From: Eriocheir sinensis
Taxonomy: Eukaryota > Arthropoda > Malacostraca > Decapoda > Varunidae
Direction: 5' to 3'
NCBI RefSeq assembly: GCF_024679095.1
Contig: NC_066509.1
Location: 21,655,924 to 21,719,923 of the forward strand
DNA: 64,000 bases
The position numbers and the translations under genes are program-made. This document shows, in pieces, positions 1 through 15,146 of the stretch; position 1 is the first letter of the stretch, and every line of letters starts with the position of its first letter. The notes below the pieces were generated by a model. It searched no databases and had not been told where the DNA came from. It saw only the letters and a program-made list of their open reading frames with translations.

Positions 1-786
1 GACCATTTCTTGAAACCTTCCATCAATTTAACGCACTTCTAAGAAAGATAACAAACAAGAAAAAAAAGTAAAGAAAACACGAATAGTAAAATTATGTATT
101 AAAGCAAAGAACAGGTAACATGGGGTGGACAAAACTTAATGATCATTTGTATCACCTGTTCATCACCTTAACACACTTCAGAACAAAACCAAACAAGACA
201 GTAAACATAACACAACTCAAACCAACAAACAAGTAAAAACAGAAAAACGGTGAAGGGGAAGGTAATGTTCAAAAGGAGAGAAGGGGTTAAAAAGGGGAAG
301 GGTCACTTGTCCACTGTCCAGCTCAGTACCTCTTATTAAAAACAATAATCTTGACGCCGCATGATTACGAGTCTTACAGTGAAAAAAAAAAAGGTTACAG
401 TGCCGGTATATCCACTGGAGGCACTGTCCGTGGCACGCACGACCCGGCACTCCGAGGGGCGGCGCGACACTGTGGGGCGCGAGGGTTGGCACTAAGGGCG
501 CCGAAGGGCGGGCCGCTAGAGGCTGAGGCGAGGCGGGAGAGCCGAGGTGAACACCCTCTCTGCACCCCGTCCAGCCAGACACTGACTGAGTCTGAGACTG
601 CCTGGCCCACTGAGCTCACACACACTCCACATCATTTTCCTCCTCCACCATCCACTCCTCCCCCTCCAGTTCCTCTTCCTCCTCTTCCAGCACAGTTGTG
701 TGTGTGGGGGGGGGGGCAGCTGGACATGTGGACGAGGGCATGTGTTTGTTTGTATGTGCGTGTGCATAGGGGTTACCTGCCTTTAG

Positions 787-838
<52 letters not shown>
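1..838. repeat. Long direct repeat, copy 1 (~830 bp)
   Basis: This segment recurs at 1573-2395 with only scattered substitutions and small indels. Both copies run from a motif tgaccatttcttgaaacc through a GC-rich stretch (about 420-600 here) to a (CA)n tract, and similarity stops inside that tract. The first base of the window already lies in the repeat, so its true left end may be outside. I see no credible protein: the open frames in the GC-rich part have no family motif and run into microsatellite sequence. The GC-rich block could be a CpG-rich promoter-like sequence, but nothing proves that. Confidence 0.9.
790..836. repeat. (CA)n microsatellite
   Basis: Near-perfect CA dinucleotide tract that marks the right end of direct-repeat copy 1. 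Confidence 0.95.
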
Positions 839-839
<1 letters not shown>

Positions 840-1165
840 GCGAGTTCTCTGTATCCGTGTATCTCTCCTCACTAGCCTTCCCAACTTCGCGGAAAAGTGT
901 GACGAGAAGCAAAGGTTCACTCGTGTTATTTACCTTCTGTGCGCCCATCGACTCGTATTGACATTGAATCAAGAACAACAAGAACAACAGAAACAATAAC
1001 AGCAGCAATAACAGAAACAACATAATCCAACAAACATAACTATAAGTGATATGAAGGAGGAGGTGTTTTAATAAGTAACGTAAAGTATAATATGATAAAT
1101 TGTATAGGTAACGTTTCGGTGGTACTTATAGTTTCCTTTTGCGTGTTTGTTATGTATGTTTGTGT

Positions 1166-1167
<2 letters not shown>
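839..1167. other. Spacer without recognisable gene
   Basis: AT-rich single-copy-looking sequence between the two long direct repeats, including an AAC-rich patch near 975-1025. No motif, RNA gene or element end was recognised. Confidence 0.5.
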
Positions 1168-1218
<51 letters not shown>

Positions 1219-1279
1219 GGAAACATTGAGACACACACACACACACACACACACGCGCGCGCGCGCACAAACACACACA

Positions 1280-1336
<57 letters not shown>
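1168..1336. repeat. Compound (TG)n-(CA)n-(CG)n microsatellite
   Basis: A (TG)n tract (about 1170-1215) is followed after 16 bases by a long (CA)n tract that contains a (CG) run near 1254-1266. TG followed by CA is self-complementary, so the locus can fold into a large hairpin; the alternating purine-pyrimidine runs also favour Z-DNA. Confidence 0.95.
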
Positions 1337-1572
1337 TTCCTCAGGCACCGTCATGTTGTTTTCCTAACGTAGTACAGACATAAAATATTTCCATACCTTT
1401 AATATAAAACTTATGAGGAACGAAAAGTTAAATAAAACGAATAATATAAACGGAATTGCGAAAGAGAGTAAACACTTGATAAATACTGAAGAAAGATAAA
1501 ATATTTCATCTTTTTCACGCCAAATGTGCTTGATTAAATTAAAGGACCGGTAAAGGCAGGTGGAGAACTGAA

Positions 1573-2347
1573 TGACCATTTCTTGAAACCTTCCATCAAC
1601 TTAACGCACTTCTAAGAAAGATAACAAACAAGAAAAAAAAAGTAAAGAAAACACGAATAGTAAAATTATGTATTAAAGCAAAGAACAGGTAACATGGGGT
1701 GGACAAAACTTAATGATCATTTGTATTACCTGTTCATCACCTTAACACACTTCAGAACAAAACCAAACAAGACAGTAAACATAACACAACTCAAACCAAC
1801 AAACAAGTAAAAACAGAAATACGGTGAAGGGGAAGGTAAGGGTCAAAAGGAGAGAAGGGGTTAAAAAGGGGAAGGGTCACTTGTCCACTGTCCAGCTCAG
1901 TACCTCTTATTAAAAACAATAATCTTGACGCCGCATGATTACGAGTCTTACAGTGAAAAAAAAAAAGGTTACAGTGCCGGTATATCCACTGGAGGCACTG
2001 TCCGTGGCACGCACGACCCGGCACTCCGAGGGGCGGCGCGACACTGTGGGGCGCGAGGGTTGGCACTAAGGGCGCCGAAGGCCGGGCTGCTAGAGGCTGA
2101 GGCGAGGCGGGAGAGCCGAGGTGAACACCCTAGCTGCACCCCTTCCAGCAAGACCCTGACTGAGACTGCCTGGCCCACTAGGCTCACACTCTCCACATCC
2201 TTTTCCTCCTCCACCCTCCACTCCTCCCCCTCCAGTTCCTCTTCCTCCTCTTCCAGCACAGTTGTGTGTGTGTGTGGGGGCTGGACATGTGGACGAGGGC
2301 ATGTGTTTGTTTGTATGTGCGAGTGCATAGGGGTTACTTGCCTTTAG

Positions 2348-2392
<45 letters not shown>

Positions 2393-2395
2393 ATG
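1573..2395. repeat. Long direct repeat, copy 2
   Basis: Second copy of the 1-838 segment, same orientation, start-to-start distance 1572 bp. Differences seen include caattt versus caactt near the start and a short indel in the ctgactgag region. It also ends in a (CA)n tract (2349-2396), after which the two flanks are unrelated. Confidence 0.9.
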
Positions 2396-2399
2396 CACA

Positions 2400-2765
2400 C
2401 ACGGGCCACTTTCCTTCATAACCTCACCTCCCCTTTCCCCCCTCACACCCATCATCACCATTACGTCTCCTCTTCTTCCCCTTTCTTCCTCCCCTCTTTC
2501 TCCCCTCGACTTCCTATTTTTCCTGTTTCCCATCCTGTTTCACCCTGTTTCCACGCTTTCTTTTATTATTTTCCTCTTTTTCCCCTCGTTCTTTCTTCCA
2601 CCCTCTTTTTCCCCTCAATACCCCATTCTTCCCCTTTCTCATCCTGCTTCAGCCCCGTTTCCACACTTCCTCTTTTTTATTTTTCCCTTTTCCCTCTCTC
2701 TTCCACTCTCCCCCCCCTCCCCTCTTTAGTTTTATCTTCCCTCTCGATTCTTCTTTTATCTCTTT
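2400..2765. repeat. Pyrimidine-rich low-complexity tract
   Basis: Strongly C/T-biased sequence with repeats of TTCCCC and CTCTTTTTCCC type. An open frame crosses it but encodes only Ser/Pro/Phe-rich low complexity, so I do not call a gene. Confidence 0.8.
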
Positions 2766-3697
2766 AATCCCTGTATGCGGGTGAAGTGTTTTCACCTCAG
2801 GGAACTAGACGTCCCTGCCCTGCATAGTATTAGGTCACCCTTGGACAAGGTGTAATACCTGATCTGTCTCCCGTGCCAGGGTCACGGTGAAGCCTCTGAA
2901 CAGCAGCAGTGGTGGATTGGACTGCAGGCAGAGGATCTCTTTATGAGACAATAGCTGGAGTTCCAGGGTCCTAGTCAGCTGGACCGTGCCTAATTATTTA
3001 GGCCTGCGGTGTAGAGGAGTGTGGCGACCTCTACACTAAAAAGCCTCCCTGATAACCAGTTATCGGTGTGAGCTCCCCGTCCCTCCCCTCTATCGACGGT
3101 ACTCCCATCCCTATTCTGCATAACAGCTGGTTCTTGTTTTCTCCTGAAAGAGATGTCTTCCGTGGGCCATTTGAGGTTGTACCTCCCGGCTTCTAGGTGC
3201 AGTTTCTGAGGGTTTTTCTTATACTCAAGGAATATTTCAGCTTTTTGATCTCTCAGGAAGGGCGTCTGATACTCTCTAGAGTTGGTGGAGAACACCTGGT
3301 GACAGGTGCCACTGGCCAGGCCTCGAAAGGGTCGCAAAGTTGGGTTAAACGTTTTGGAAAGTGGGAACGAATTGCTGGTTCATCTCCTCTCTTGCCAGCT
3401 CTGCTCTGAGTGACTACGCCGGCCCAGTTCTATGGGACAAGACTTCGAGGATAATTGCTGAAAAGTGCCGGGTTGTGAAAGTTTATCTCGTGACCGAGGC
3501 TCAGGACAAGCGATTGGTCTTTGAGGCGTTTTCAAGACCCTGTGGGAGCGAACTCCCAGTGTTGGAGGCATCTAACACAGCAGTATCTAATTTCCATGCA
3601 CAATTTTTATCCAATTCAATTTATGGTCACACTTTAAGTTATTTCGAAAGCGCTTTTAATATTTGCCCAAAATGTTAACTCGCTTAAATTTCTAACA
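2766..3697. other. Unassigned; possible 5' region of LINE A
   Basis: About 930 bp of ordinary composition directly upstream of the ORF1-like sequence of LINE A and downstream of a pyrimidine tract. It could be the LINE 5' untranslated region or older host sequence. No coding motif or RNA gene was recognised. Confidence 0.4.
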
Positions 3698-4793
3698 GTG
3701 CCTTGGAGCCTTAAGTGTGACGTCAGTCCCAGACGATTTGCAGCTCAGTACTCCCAGCTGAGTAGAACTTGCCGCCTCTGCGTTCAAAGATTACAACTTC
3801 AGAAGGCTGTGACTGAATGGAAAGTCAAACATGATGATCTTGAAAAGAAATTCGAAGCCCTTCAGGAATTTGTTTCAATTAATGTGGCAGTGACTCCACC
3901 ATCGATGGTGGAGAGGCCCTCCACCGAGACTGTGCCCTCTCCAGACGACCCTCCTGCTTCACGGGAGGACGTGTTACCTGCCTCACAGATTGACTCCTAG
4001 CCTGCCTCACAGGCTGACCCCCAGCCTGCCTCACAGGCTAACCCTCAGCTTGCCTCACAGGCTAACTCCCAGCCTGCCTCACAGGACAACTTCCAGCCTG
4101 CCCCACTTAACGCTTCTCTTCCTGCTTCACAGGATGTCGGGTTCCAACCTGCAAGGAATGGAGCCACACCGAAGCAGGGACCAACCAAGGGAACCAAGGA
4201 TTTACTGACCCCCAATACCTTCAATAGGTTCCAGGTGTTGGCAGACACCATGGAGGATGAGTTTGAGACTCGCCTAGTTGGGGACTCCATGGTGCGTGGC
4301 CAGCTGGCTGAGTTCTGTGGTCGTCCATCAAACGGCCGCATAAAACGTTACTGCTATCCAGGTGCCAGACTGGACGACATCACCGCAGCGTGCGATGATG
4401 TCACGAGAAATACCGTCCGAAACACCCTCTTTGTCATTCACGCGGGGACAAATGACGTAAAGACAACACGTTCTGAGGAACTGCTTGAGAAATACCGCCG
4501 CATGATCAAGCAGTATAAACGTAAAACGGATGCCAGTAACATCATAATCTCAGGAATCCTCCCGAGGGTCGGTGCCGAATCTTACTTTTACAGTAAGGCC
4601 TTCAGCACAAACATCAGACTTCAGTCCCTTTGCTCACAAGAAAACGTCCAGTTCGCTAATTTGTGGAACAATTTTTACTACGATTCAGACTTGTTCCTTG
4701 CTGATGGCATCCACTTAAACCCTGTTGGAGCAGCCCGTTTCGGGAGGCTGCTCTGTGACCAAGTGGCTCTTCAAAAAGCCAAAAAACGCGGAG
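3698..4793 (+). pseudogene. LINE A ORF1: zinc motif, coiled coil, PASQ repeats, SGNH hydrolase
   Basis: The frame opens at 3698 and is interrupted once, by TAG at 3998-4000; the frame is unchanged on either side. The N-terminus has a degenerate first zinc pair and an intact CRLC pair, then a charged heptad-like helix (KVKHDDLEKKFEALQEF). About 4000-4130 encodes five or six imperfect PASQA(D/N)PQ repeats. From about 4265 the SGNH/GDSL esterase fold is clear: GDSMV holds the catalytic serine, HAGTND gives the block III Gly-Asn, and DGIHLN gives the catalytic Asp-His. CR1-type ORF1 proteins are known to carry such esterase domains, thought to act in lipid or RNP handling. The same frame then runs into the endonuclease without a stop. 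Confidence 0.85.
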
Positions 4794-7332
4794 GCGAGAA
4801 CACCAGCAGCTCCACCGTAAGGGAGCACTCAACCGACGAAACCCCCGACTCGAATCACATTAAAGCTTGCTATATAAACGCTCGTAGCCTACGTAACAAA
4901 TTTGAAGACTTAGAAGTCTTCGCAGCTACAAATCATTATCACATCATCGGAGTCACAGAATCTTGGATAGACACTTCATATAGAGATTTCATTGCGGAAT
5001 TTACATTACCGGGTTATACCATCTTTAGTCATGAAAGAGAGAACAGACGGTGGAGGCGTTATCTTTTATATCCACAACTCTCTCCATCCAGTATCCGTGA
5101 AAACAGATATTATGACCAAGGTAGACACGGTCTTCATCGAAATTAAAAATAAATCTCACAAAATAGTAATTGGACTTATCTTCAGACCGCCAGGGCAGAC
5201 TCTTGATATCGACCATGCATTAAGTGAATTATTATTAGAAACAAGTAGCAGTTGCGAGGCAGTAATTGTTGGGGACTTTAACTTGCCAGTGAAAAGATGG
5301 GATGAACCGTTGAACTGTCATACAGGGCTCGACCTGTACACAAATATACTAGAAAGTGATTTACATCAACACGTTCAAGAACCGACTCGGGAAAATAATA
5401 TACTTGATCTTACCTTTTCAACGACAGCTGATCTAGTTAACGAAGTAAATGTTGGTCCAATTTTTTGTTCTAGCGATCACCGAACAATCACATTCAGTAT
5501 CAATATGAAAGAAAGTAAAGTAACTCCTAGTAAATAAAAGGTGCCTGAATATCAGAGAGCGAATATCGTAATACTCCGATCAATTCTAAATAATTCTGAC
5601 TGGACTAAAATCTCTGCGGAAACAGATATTGATAAATCTTGGGGGGCCTTCACCACAATATTGAACAATGCCATAAGCATATACGTACCCTATCGTAACA
5701 GACGTTCAGCTTTTAAGAAGAAACCCAAATGGTGGAATAACGAAATTCAAAATAGCCTATCTCTTAAAAAACGCGTATACAGCTGATACATATCAACTCA
5801 GAGTGAGGCTGACAAACTAGAGTTGGAAAGAATTCGCCGCGAAACCAAGAAATTAATAAAAAGAAGCAAGAAAAATCTTGAAGAATATATAGCGGAAACG
5901 AGTAAATCTAATCCTAAATATCTTTTTTAGCTATGTAAATAATAAAAAAAGTCACTCACTTGTGGTATCGGACCACTTGCTAATGATAATGGTAACCACA
6001 CGAACGATGAAAATGAAATGGCTACAATCCTAAATAACTTTTTCGCATCCGTATTTACCGACGAAGATTGTTTATCACCTCAACCGCCGGAGGTTAGAAG
6101 GACCGAAAAGATGTTAAGTGGCGTGCTCATCGTAGAAAGTGACATTTTACGCACAATTGAAAAGATTAAAGTAAGCAAAGCTCCTGGTCAAGACAAAATT
6201 ATCCCTAGGGTCTTAAAAGAAATCAAACATCATATTCGTAAACCGCTCTCCATCATATTCAATAAATCTTTAACAGCTAGAAAAGCTCCGTCGGATTGGA
6301 AACTAGCAAATGTCACACCAATTTTCAAGAAGGGGACAAGTCTCATCCAGGAAACTATCGACCAATTAGCCTGACATCGATTGTTTGTAAGTTAATGGAG
6401 ACTATCATTCGCGACAATATGGTAAAATTCTTCGAAGAAAATAATATAATAAACAATTCGCAACATGGCTTCCGTAGTAAACGTTCGTGTTTAACTAACT
6501 TACTTGATTTTTTTCATTATATTTTTTAGGTGTTCGATGAAAGCAGATCAGTAGATATCATATATCTGGATTTTCAAAAGGCATTTGATAAGGTCCCCCA
6601 CCAACGATTGCTCAGCAAACTATTGGCGCGCGGTATTTCGGGTAACATTCACAATTGGCTTGTGGACTGGCTCTCTGAGCGGAAACAGAGAGTAGTTATA
6701 AACGGTGTTACATCTAACTGGCTCGATGTCAGAAGCGGCGTACCTCAAGGATCAGTGTTTGGCCCCATGCTCTTCTTGATTTATGTTAATGATATCGATG
6801 ATGGGCTCACTTGCAAAGTATCAAAATTTACTGATGACACAAAAATTGTTAGTAAAGTAACTGCGACACTCGACGAAGAAGCCTTACAATCAGATCTAGA
6901 TCGACTCCCTATTACAGAAAAGACATAGAAAACTTGGAACGGGTTCAACAAAGAGTAACAAAGATGATTCCTAGGTTGATAAATTTATCATATGAACAAA
7001 GGCTTAAAGAAGTAAATTTATTCAGCCTATCAAAACGAAGAATGCGAGGCGATCTAATAGAAGTGTTTAAAATGTTTAAAGGATTCAGTGATATTAATGC
7101 GGAAGATTAGTTTACAATTGATCGATCAAATAGAAGAAGAAATTACAATTTGAAGATAAGTGGTAAAAGATTCTCGTCGCACGAAGCTAAACACTTCTTC
7201 AATCGAGTTGTTAATATTTGGAACTCGCTACCCTGTGATGTCGTTGATAGTACAACAGTTACGGCCTTCAAGAATATATTAGACAAGTATTTTGAATCCA
7301 ACCAGCAACTAAAATATTACTCATTGTCGTAA
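4794..7332 (+). pseudogene. LINE A endonuclease-reverse transcriptase, multiply broken
   Basis: The endonuclease starts in the ORF1 frame (INARSLRNKFEDLEVF, then VTESWID). It shifts frame near 5040 and continues through VGDFNLP and SSDHRTI, the two C-terminal catalytic motifs of APE-type endonucleases. Stops occur at about 5535 and 5784. The RT follows in several frames: PGQDKIIPRVLK, IYLDFQKAFDKVPH, SGVPQGSVFGPMLF, then FTDDTK, where the usual FADD has Ala changed to Thr. An internal deletion at about 6905 joins the palm to the region before the C-terminal helices. The last piece (7150-7332) ends with the typical NIWNSLPCDVV motif. A dead copy. Confidence 0.85.
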
Positions 7333-7632
7333 TAACGTTAAGTTCTTTCGAATGCTGGTGTCCTTGTCCGCTTTTATCGCCCGGTTAATGGTAGCAGTAA
7401 TGGTAGTTTTTCCTCTTTCCTACATAATTTCCATGCAGTTTTTCCATGTTGCATGGTTCTTTTTTCTTTCCTGCCAGCTTTGTCTGGAGGGATGGGGGTG
7501 TGGGGAGGAGCCTTCGCCTTTGCTGTCCTTCATCTTCCACCTTTGATTAGCTAGTTAGTGTAGCTTGTCACAAACAGCCTCGTAAGGACCATCAGGTCTG
7601 CTGTTGTTTGTTCTTTCTTTGTGTTCCTTTGT

Positions 7633-13209
<5,577 letters not shown>

Positions 13210-13295
13210 TGTAGTTGTTGTTATATTTGTTGTTGGTGGTGGTGGTGATGGTGGTGGTGGTGGTGGTAGTGGTAGTGGTGGTAGTAGTAGTAGCA

Positions 13296-13337
<42 letters not shown>

Positions 13338-13381
13338 ATAGTGGCAATGGTAGTAGTAGTAGCAGTAGTACCAGTAGTAGC

Positions 13382-13418
<37 letters not shown>

Positions 13419-13420
13419 TA
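13210..13420. repeat. (GTA)n/(GTG)n trinucleotide microsatellite
   Basis: Imperfect GTA tract with GTG and GCA interruptions, directly followed by the 3' end of a family H LINE. Confidence 0.95.
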
Positions 13421-13573
13421 TGTTTAGTAAATATGTTTAGTAAGGTTTGTAATACTAAATACAGATGGTTGTCGGCCACAGTCATTGGCGGGGTGCGGCC
13501 AATGAATTGTTTTGTGAAAGGATATGAGAAATTATACGTCTCACAACGCAACTCTAATATATGGAGGCCTGTA
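13421..13573 (+). mobile_element. LINE H copy 3: 3' UTR fragment
   Basis: About 150 bp that match the 3' end of LINE H copy 2 at 21118-21265: ATGTTTAGTAA(A/G)GTTTGTAATA, the GCCACAGTCATTGGCGGGGT block and CACAACGCAACTCTAATA. It ends in a short A-run and then (GTA)n at 13583-13608. Severely 5'-truncated, with (GTA)n on both sides. Confidence 0.85.
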
Positions 13574-13608
13574 AAAAAAAAAGTAGTAGTAGTAGTAGTA
13601 GTAGTAGT

Positions 13609-14530
13609 TCCGACCACTGGAAAATGCCGTCAAGAATGTATTCTTGCCGGCGCTGGTGAAATCTTATCCTTTGGGGGAGGAGGAGAGGGATATGCTAGCA
13701 CTTCCCCCAAGACTGGGTGGGATGGGGATCACCAACCCTGAGAAGCTGGCAGATAAGGAGAACCAAAATTCCATCAGCCTTACCAGGTCACTCATCAACA
13801 GGATCATCGCTCAGGAGGCAGAGGGCGAGAAAGGCAACAGGCCCAAAAAGACGAGCTGGACCGTCCTACACACCACCTGTCCACAGAAATGGGTAGAAAA
13901 ATACACACAGCACAGGAGGCAGGCGCCTCTAGCTGGCTAACGTCATTACCAATCAGAGCAAAGGGCTTCAGCCTCAACAAACAAGAATTTGTCGACGCCA
14001 TTGCTCTGAGATATGGCTGGCCGATTGAGGGACTGCCTGATCTCTGTGCATGTGGATCACCAAATGATGTCACCCACACCATGACATATAAAAAAGGAGG
14101 CTTCGTCTGTATTCGACACGATGACGTGAGGGATCTGACAGCCAGTATGCTCAGGGAGGTATGCCAAGACGTCACTACCGAGCCGGCACTGCTTCCCCTG
14201 GACGGCGAACACCTTCGGTACAGGACAGCCAATACCTCACAGGAGGCACGGGTTGATGTAAGTGCCCGCGGATTCTGGGTGCACGGACAGCGGGCGTTCA
14301 TGGACATCCGCATATTCGACCCGATGACTGGCTGTCACCGTGAGCTACCCCTGCAAGCCGCCCACCACAGGAACGAGCAGGAGAAGACAAGGGCATACGG
14401 TGAAAGAATCCAACATGTGGATCAGGGCAGCTTCACCCCCTTCGTCTTCACCACATCCAGCGGGATGGGTCCCAGAGCCCAATGCTTCTACGCACGCCTC
14501 GCGGAACTAATCTCAGAAAAGAAGCATTAG
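13609..14530 (+). pseudogene. LINE H copy 1 C-terminal domain: zinc motif plus restriction-like endonuclease
   Basis: Open from about 13636 (PALVKSYPLGEEE, LALPPRLGGMGI) with one frameshift near 13920, then open from 13889 to TAG at 14528. The piece LCACGSPNDVTHTM followed by YKKGGF looks like a CCHC knuckle whose last Cys is now Tyr. Downstream, ARVDVSARGFW and AFMDIRIFDP have the spacing and acidic residues of a PD-(D/E)XK-type nuclease, as in R2-like LINEs. A conserved tail follows (FTTSSGMGPRAQCFYARLAE). Function by analogy is target cleavage; I see no reverse transcriptase. The protein family is familiar from many invertebrate genomes, but I cannot name its clade with certainty. Confidence 0.7.
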
Positions 14531-14889
14531 CCAAGGAGTCACGTTGTCGCCTGGATGAGGTGTCGCCTCTCGTTCTCCCTGCTCAGGTCGGCCATCCTAT
14601 GTCTCAGGGGCACCAGACACTCTGGCCCAAAAGCCACCAACATCTCCAATAGGGACTATGAAGCCACAGTGGTGGAGAGTGACATTAGGGTGGGTCGGGA
14701 GTGACTTGAGTAGGGAAGGAAAGGGGGATCTAGACGTAATAGATGATAGGTGATTTAGTGTTAGGTAGTATTAGTGATATGGTTGGATGCCACAGTCATT
14801 AGCGAACAGAGTTGGGGTAATGACCTCCAAGCTATGGAGCCCTCCATGATTATGTGTCGAGAAAATAAACATGGGTGGAGGTATCATTT
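13609..14889 (+). mobile_element. LINE H copy 1: C-terminal and 3' part, between (GTA)n tracts
   Basis: Begins directly after (GTA)n (13583-13608) and ends at (GTA)n (14890-15062). It holds the C-terminal coding region of a retroelement and a 3' UTR of about 360 bp containing the GCCACAGTCATT motif shared with copies 2 and 3. The restriction-like nuclease layout suggests an early-branching LINE of the R2/R4/NeSL type. Dong (R4 clade) is known to insert in (TAA)n, which fits the trinucleotide context, but the RT domain is absent here, so clade placement is tentative. Confidence 0.75.
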
Positions 14890-14912
14890 ATGTAGTCGTA
14901 GTGGTGGTGGTG

Positions 14913-14976
<64 letters not shown>

Positions 14977-14985
14977 CGGTAGTGA

Positions 14986-15028
<43 letters not shown>

Positions 15029-15060
15029 CGTAGTAGAGGTGGTATTAGTAGTAGCAGTAG
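14890..15060. repeat. (GTA)n trinucleotide microsatellite
   Basis: GTA/GTG tract separating LINE H copy 1 (left) from the 3' end of LINE K (right). Confidence 0.95.
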
Positions 15061-15146
15061 TACATAAGAACATAAGAACGCAGGAGTCTACAAGAGGCCG
15101 GTAGGCCTGTACGAGGCAGCTCCTTTGACCCTAAGCTCCCGTGTAT

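Larger units (their letters stand above)
3698..7632 (+). mobile_element. LINE A: CR1-like non-LTR retrotransposon, decayed
   Basis: Order on the plus strand is zinc-binding/coiled-coil ORF1, Pro-Ala-Ser-Gln repeats, SGNH esterase, apurinic-type endonuclease, reverse transcriptase and a 3' UTR. The 3' UTR ends near 7632 in the short direct repeat TTCTTTGTG/TTCCTTTGTG, the kind of octamer-like tail seen in CR1 and L2 elements rather than poly(A). Comparison with the fragment at 21786-22670 shows that this copy lost about 350 bp of the RT thumb region at about 6905. The 5' limit is uncertain. Confidence 0.85.

Noticed and set aside
351..875. 174-codon plus-strand frame
   Set aside because: It runs into (CA)n, has no motif, and the second repeat copy does not keep the same protein end, so it is not supported as a gene.
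2990..3678. Overlapping frames upstream of LINE A
   Set aside because: No motif and no conservation to test; they may be part of a 5' UTR, so no gene is called.
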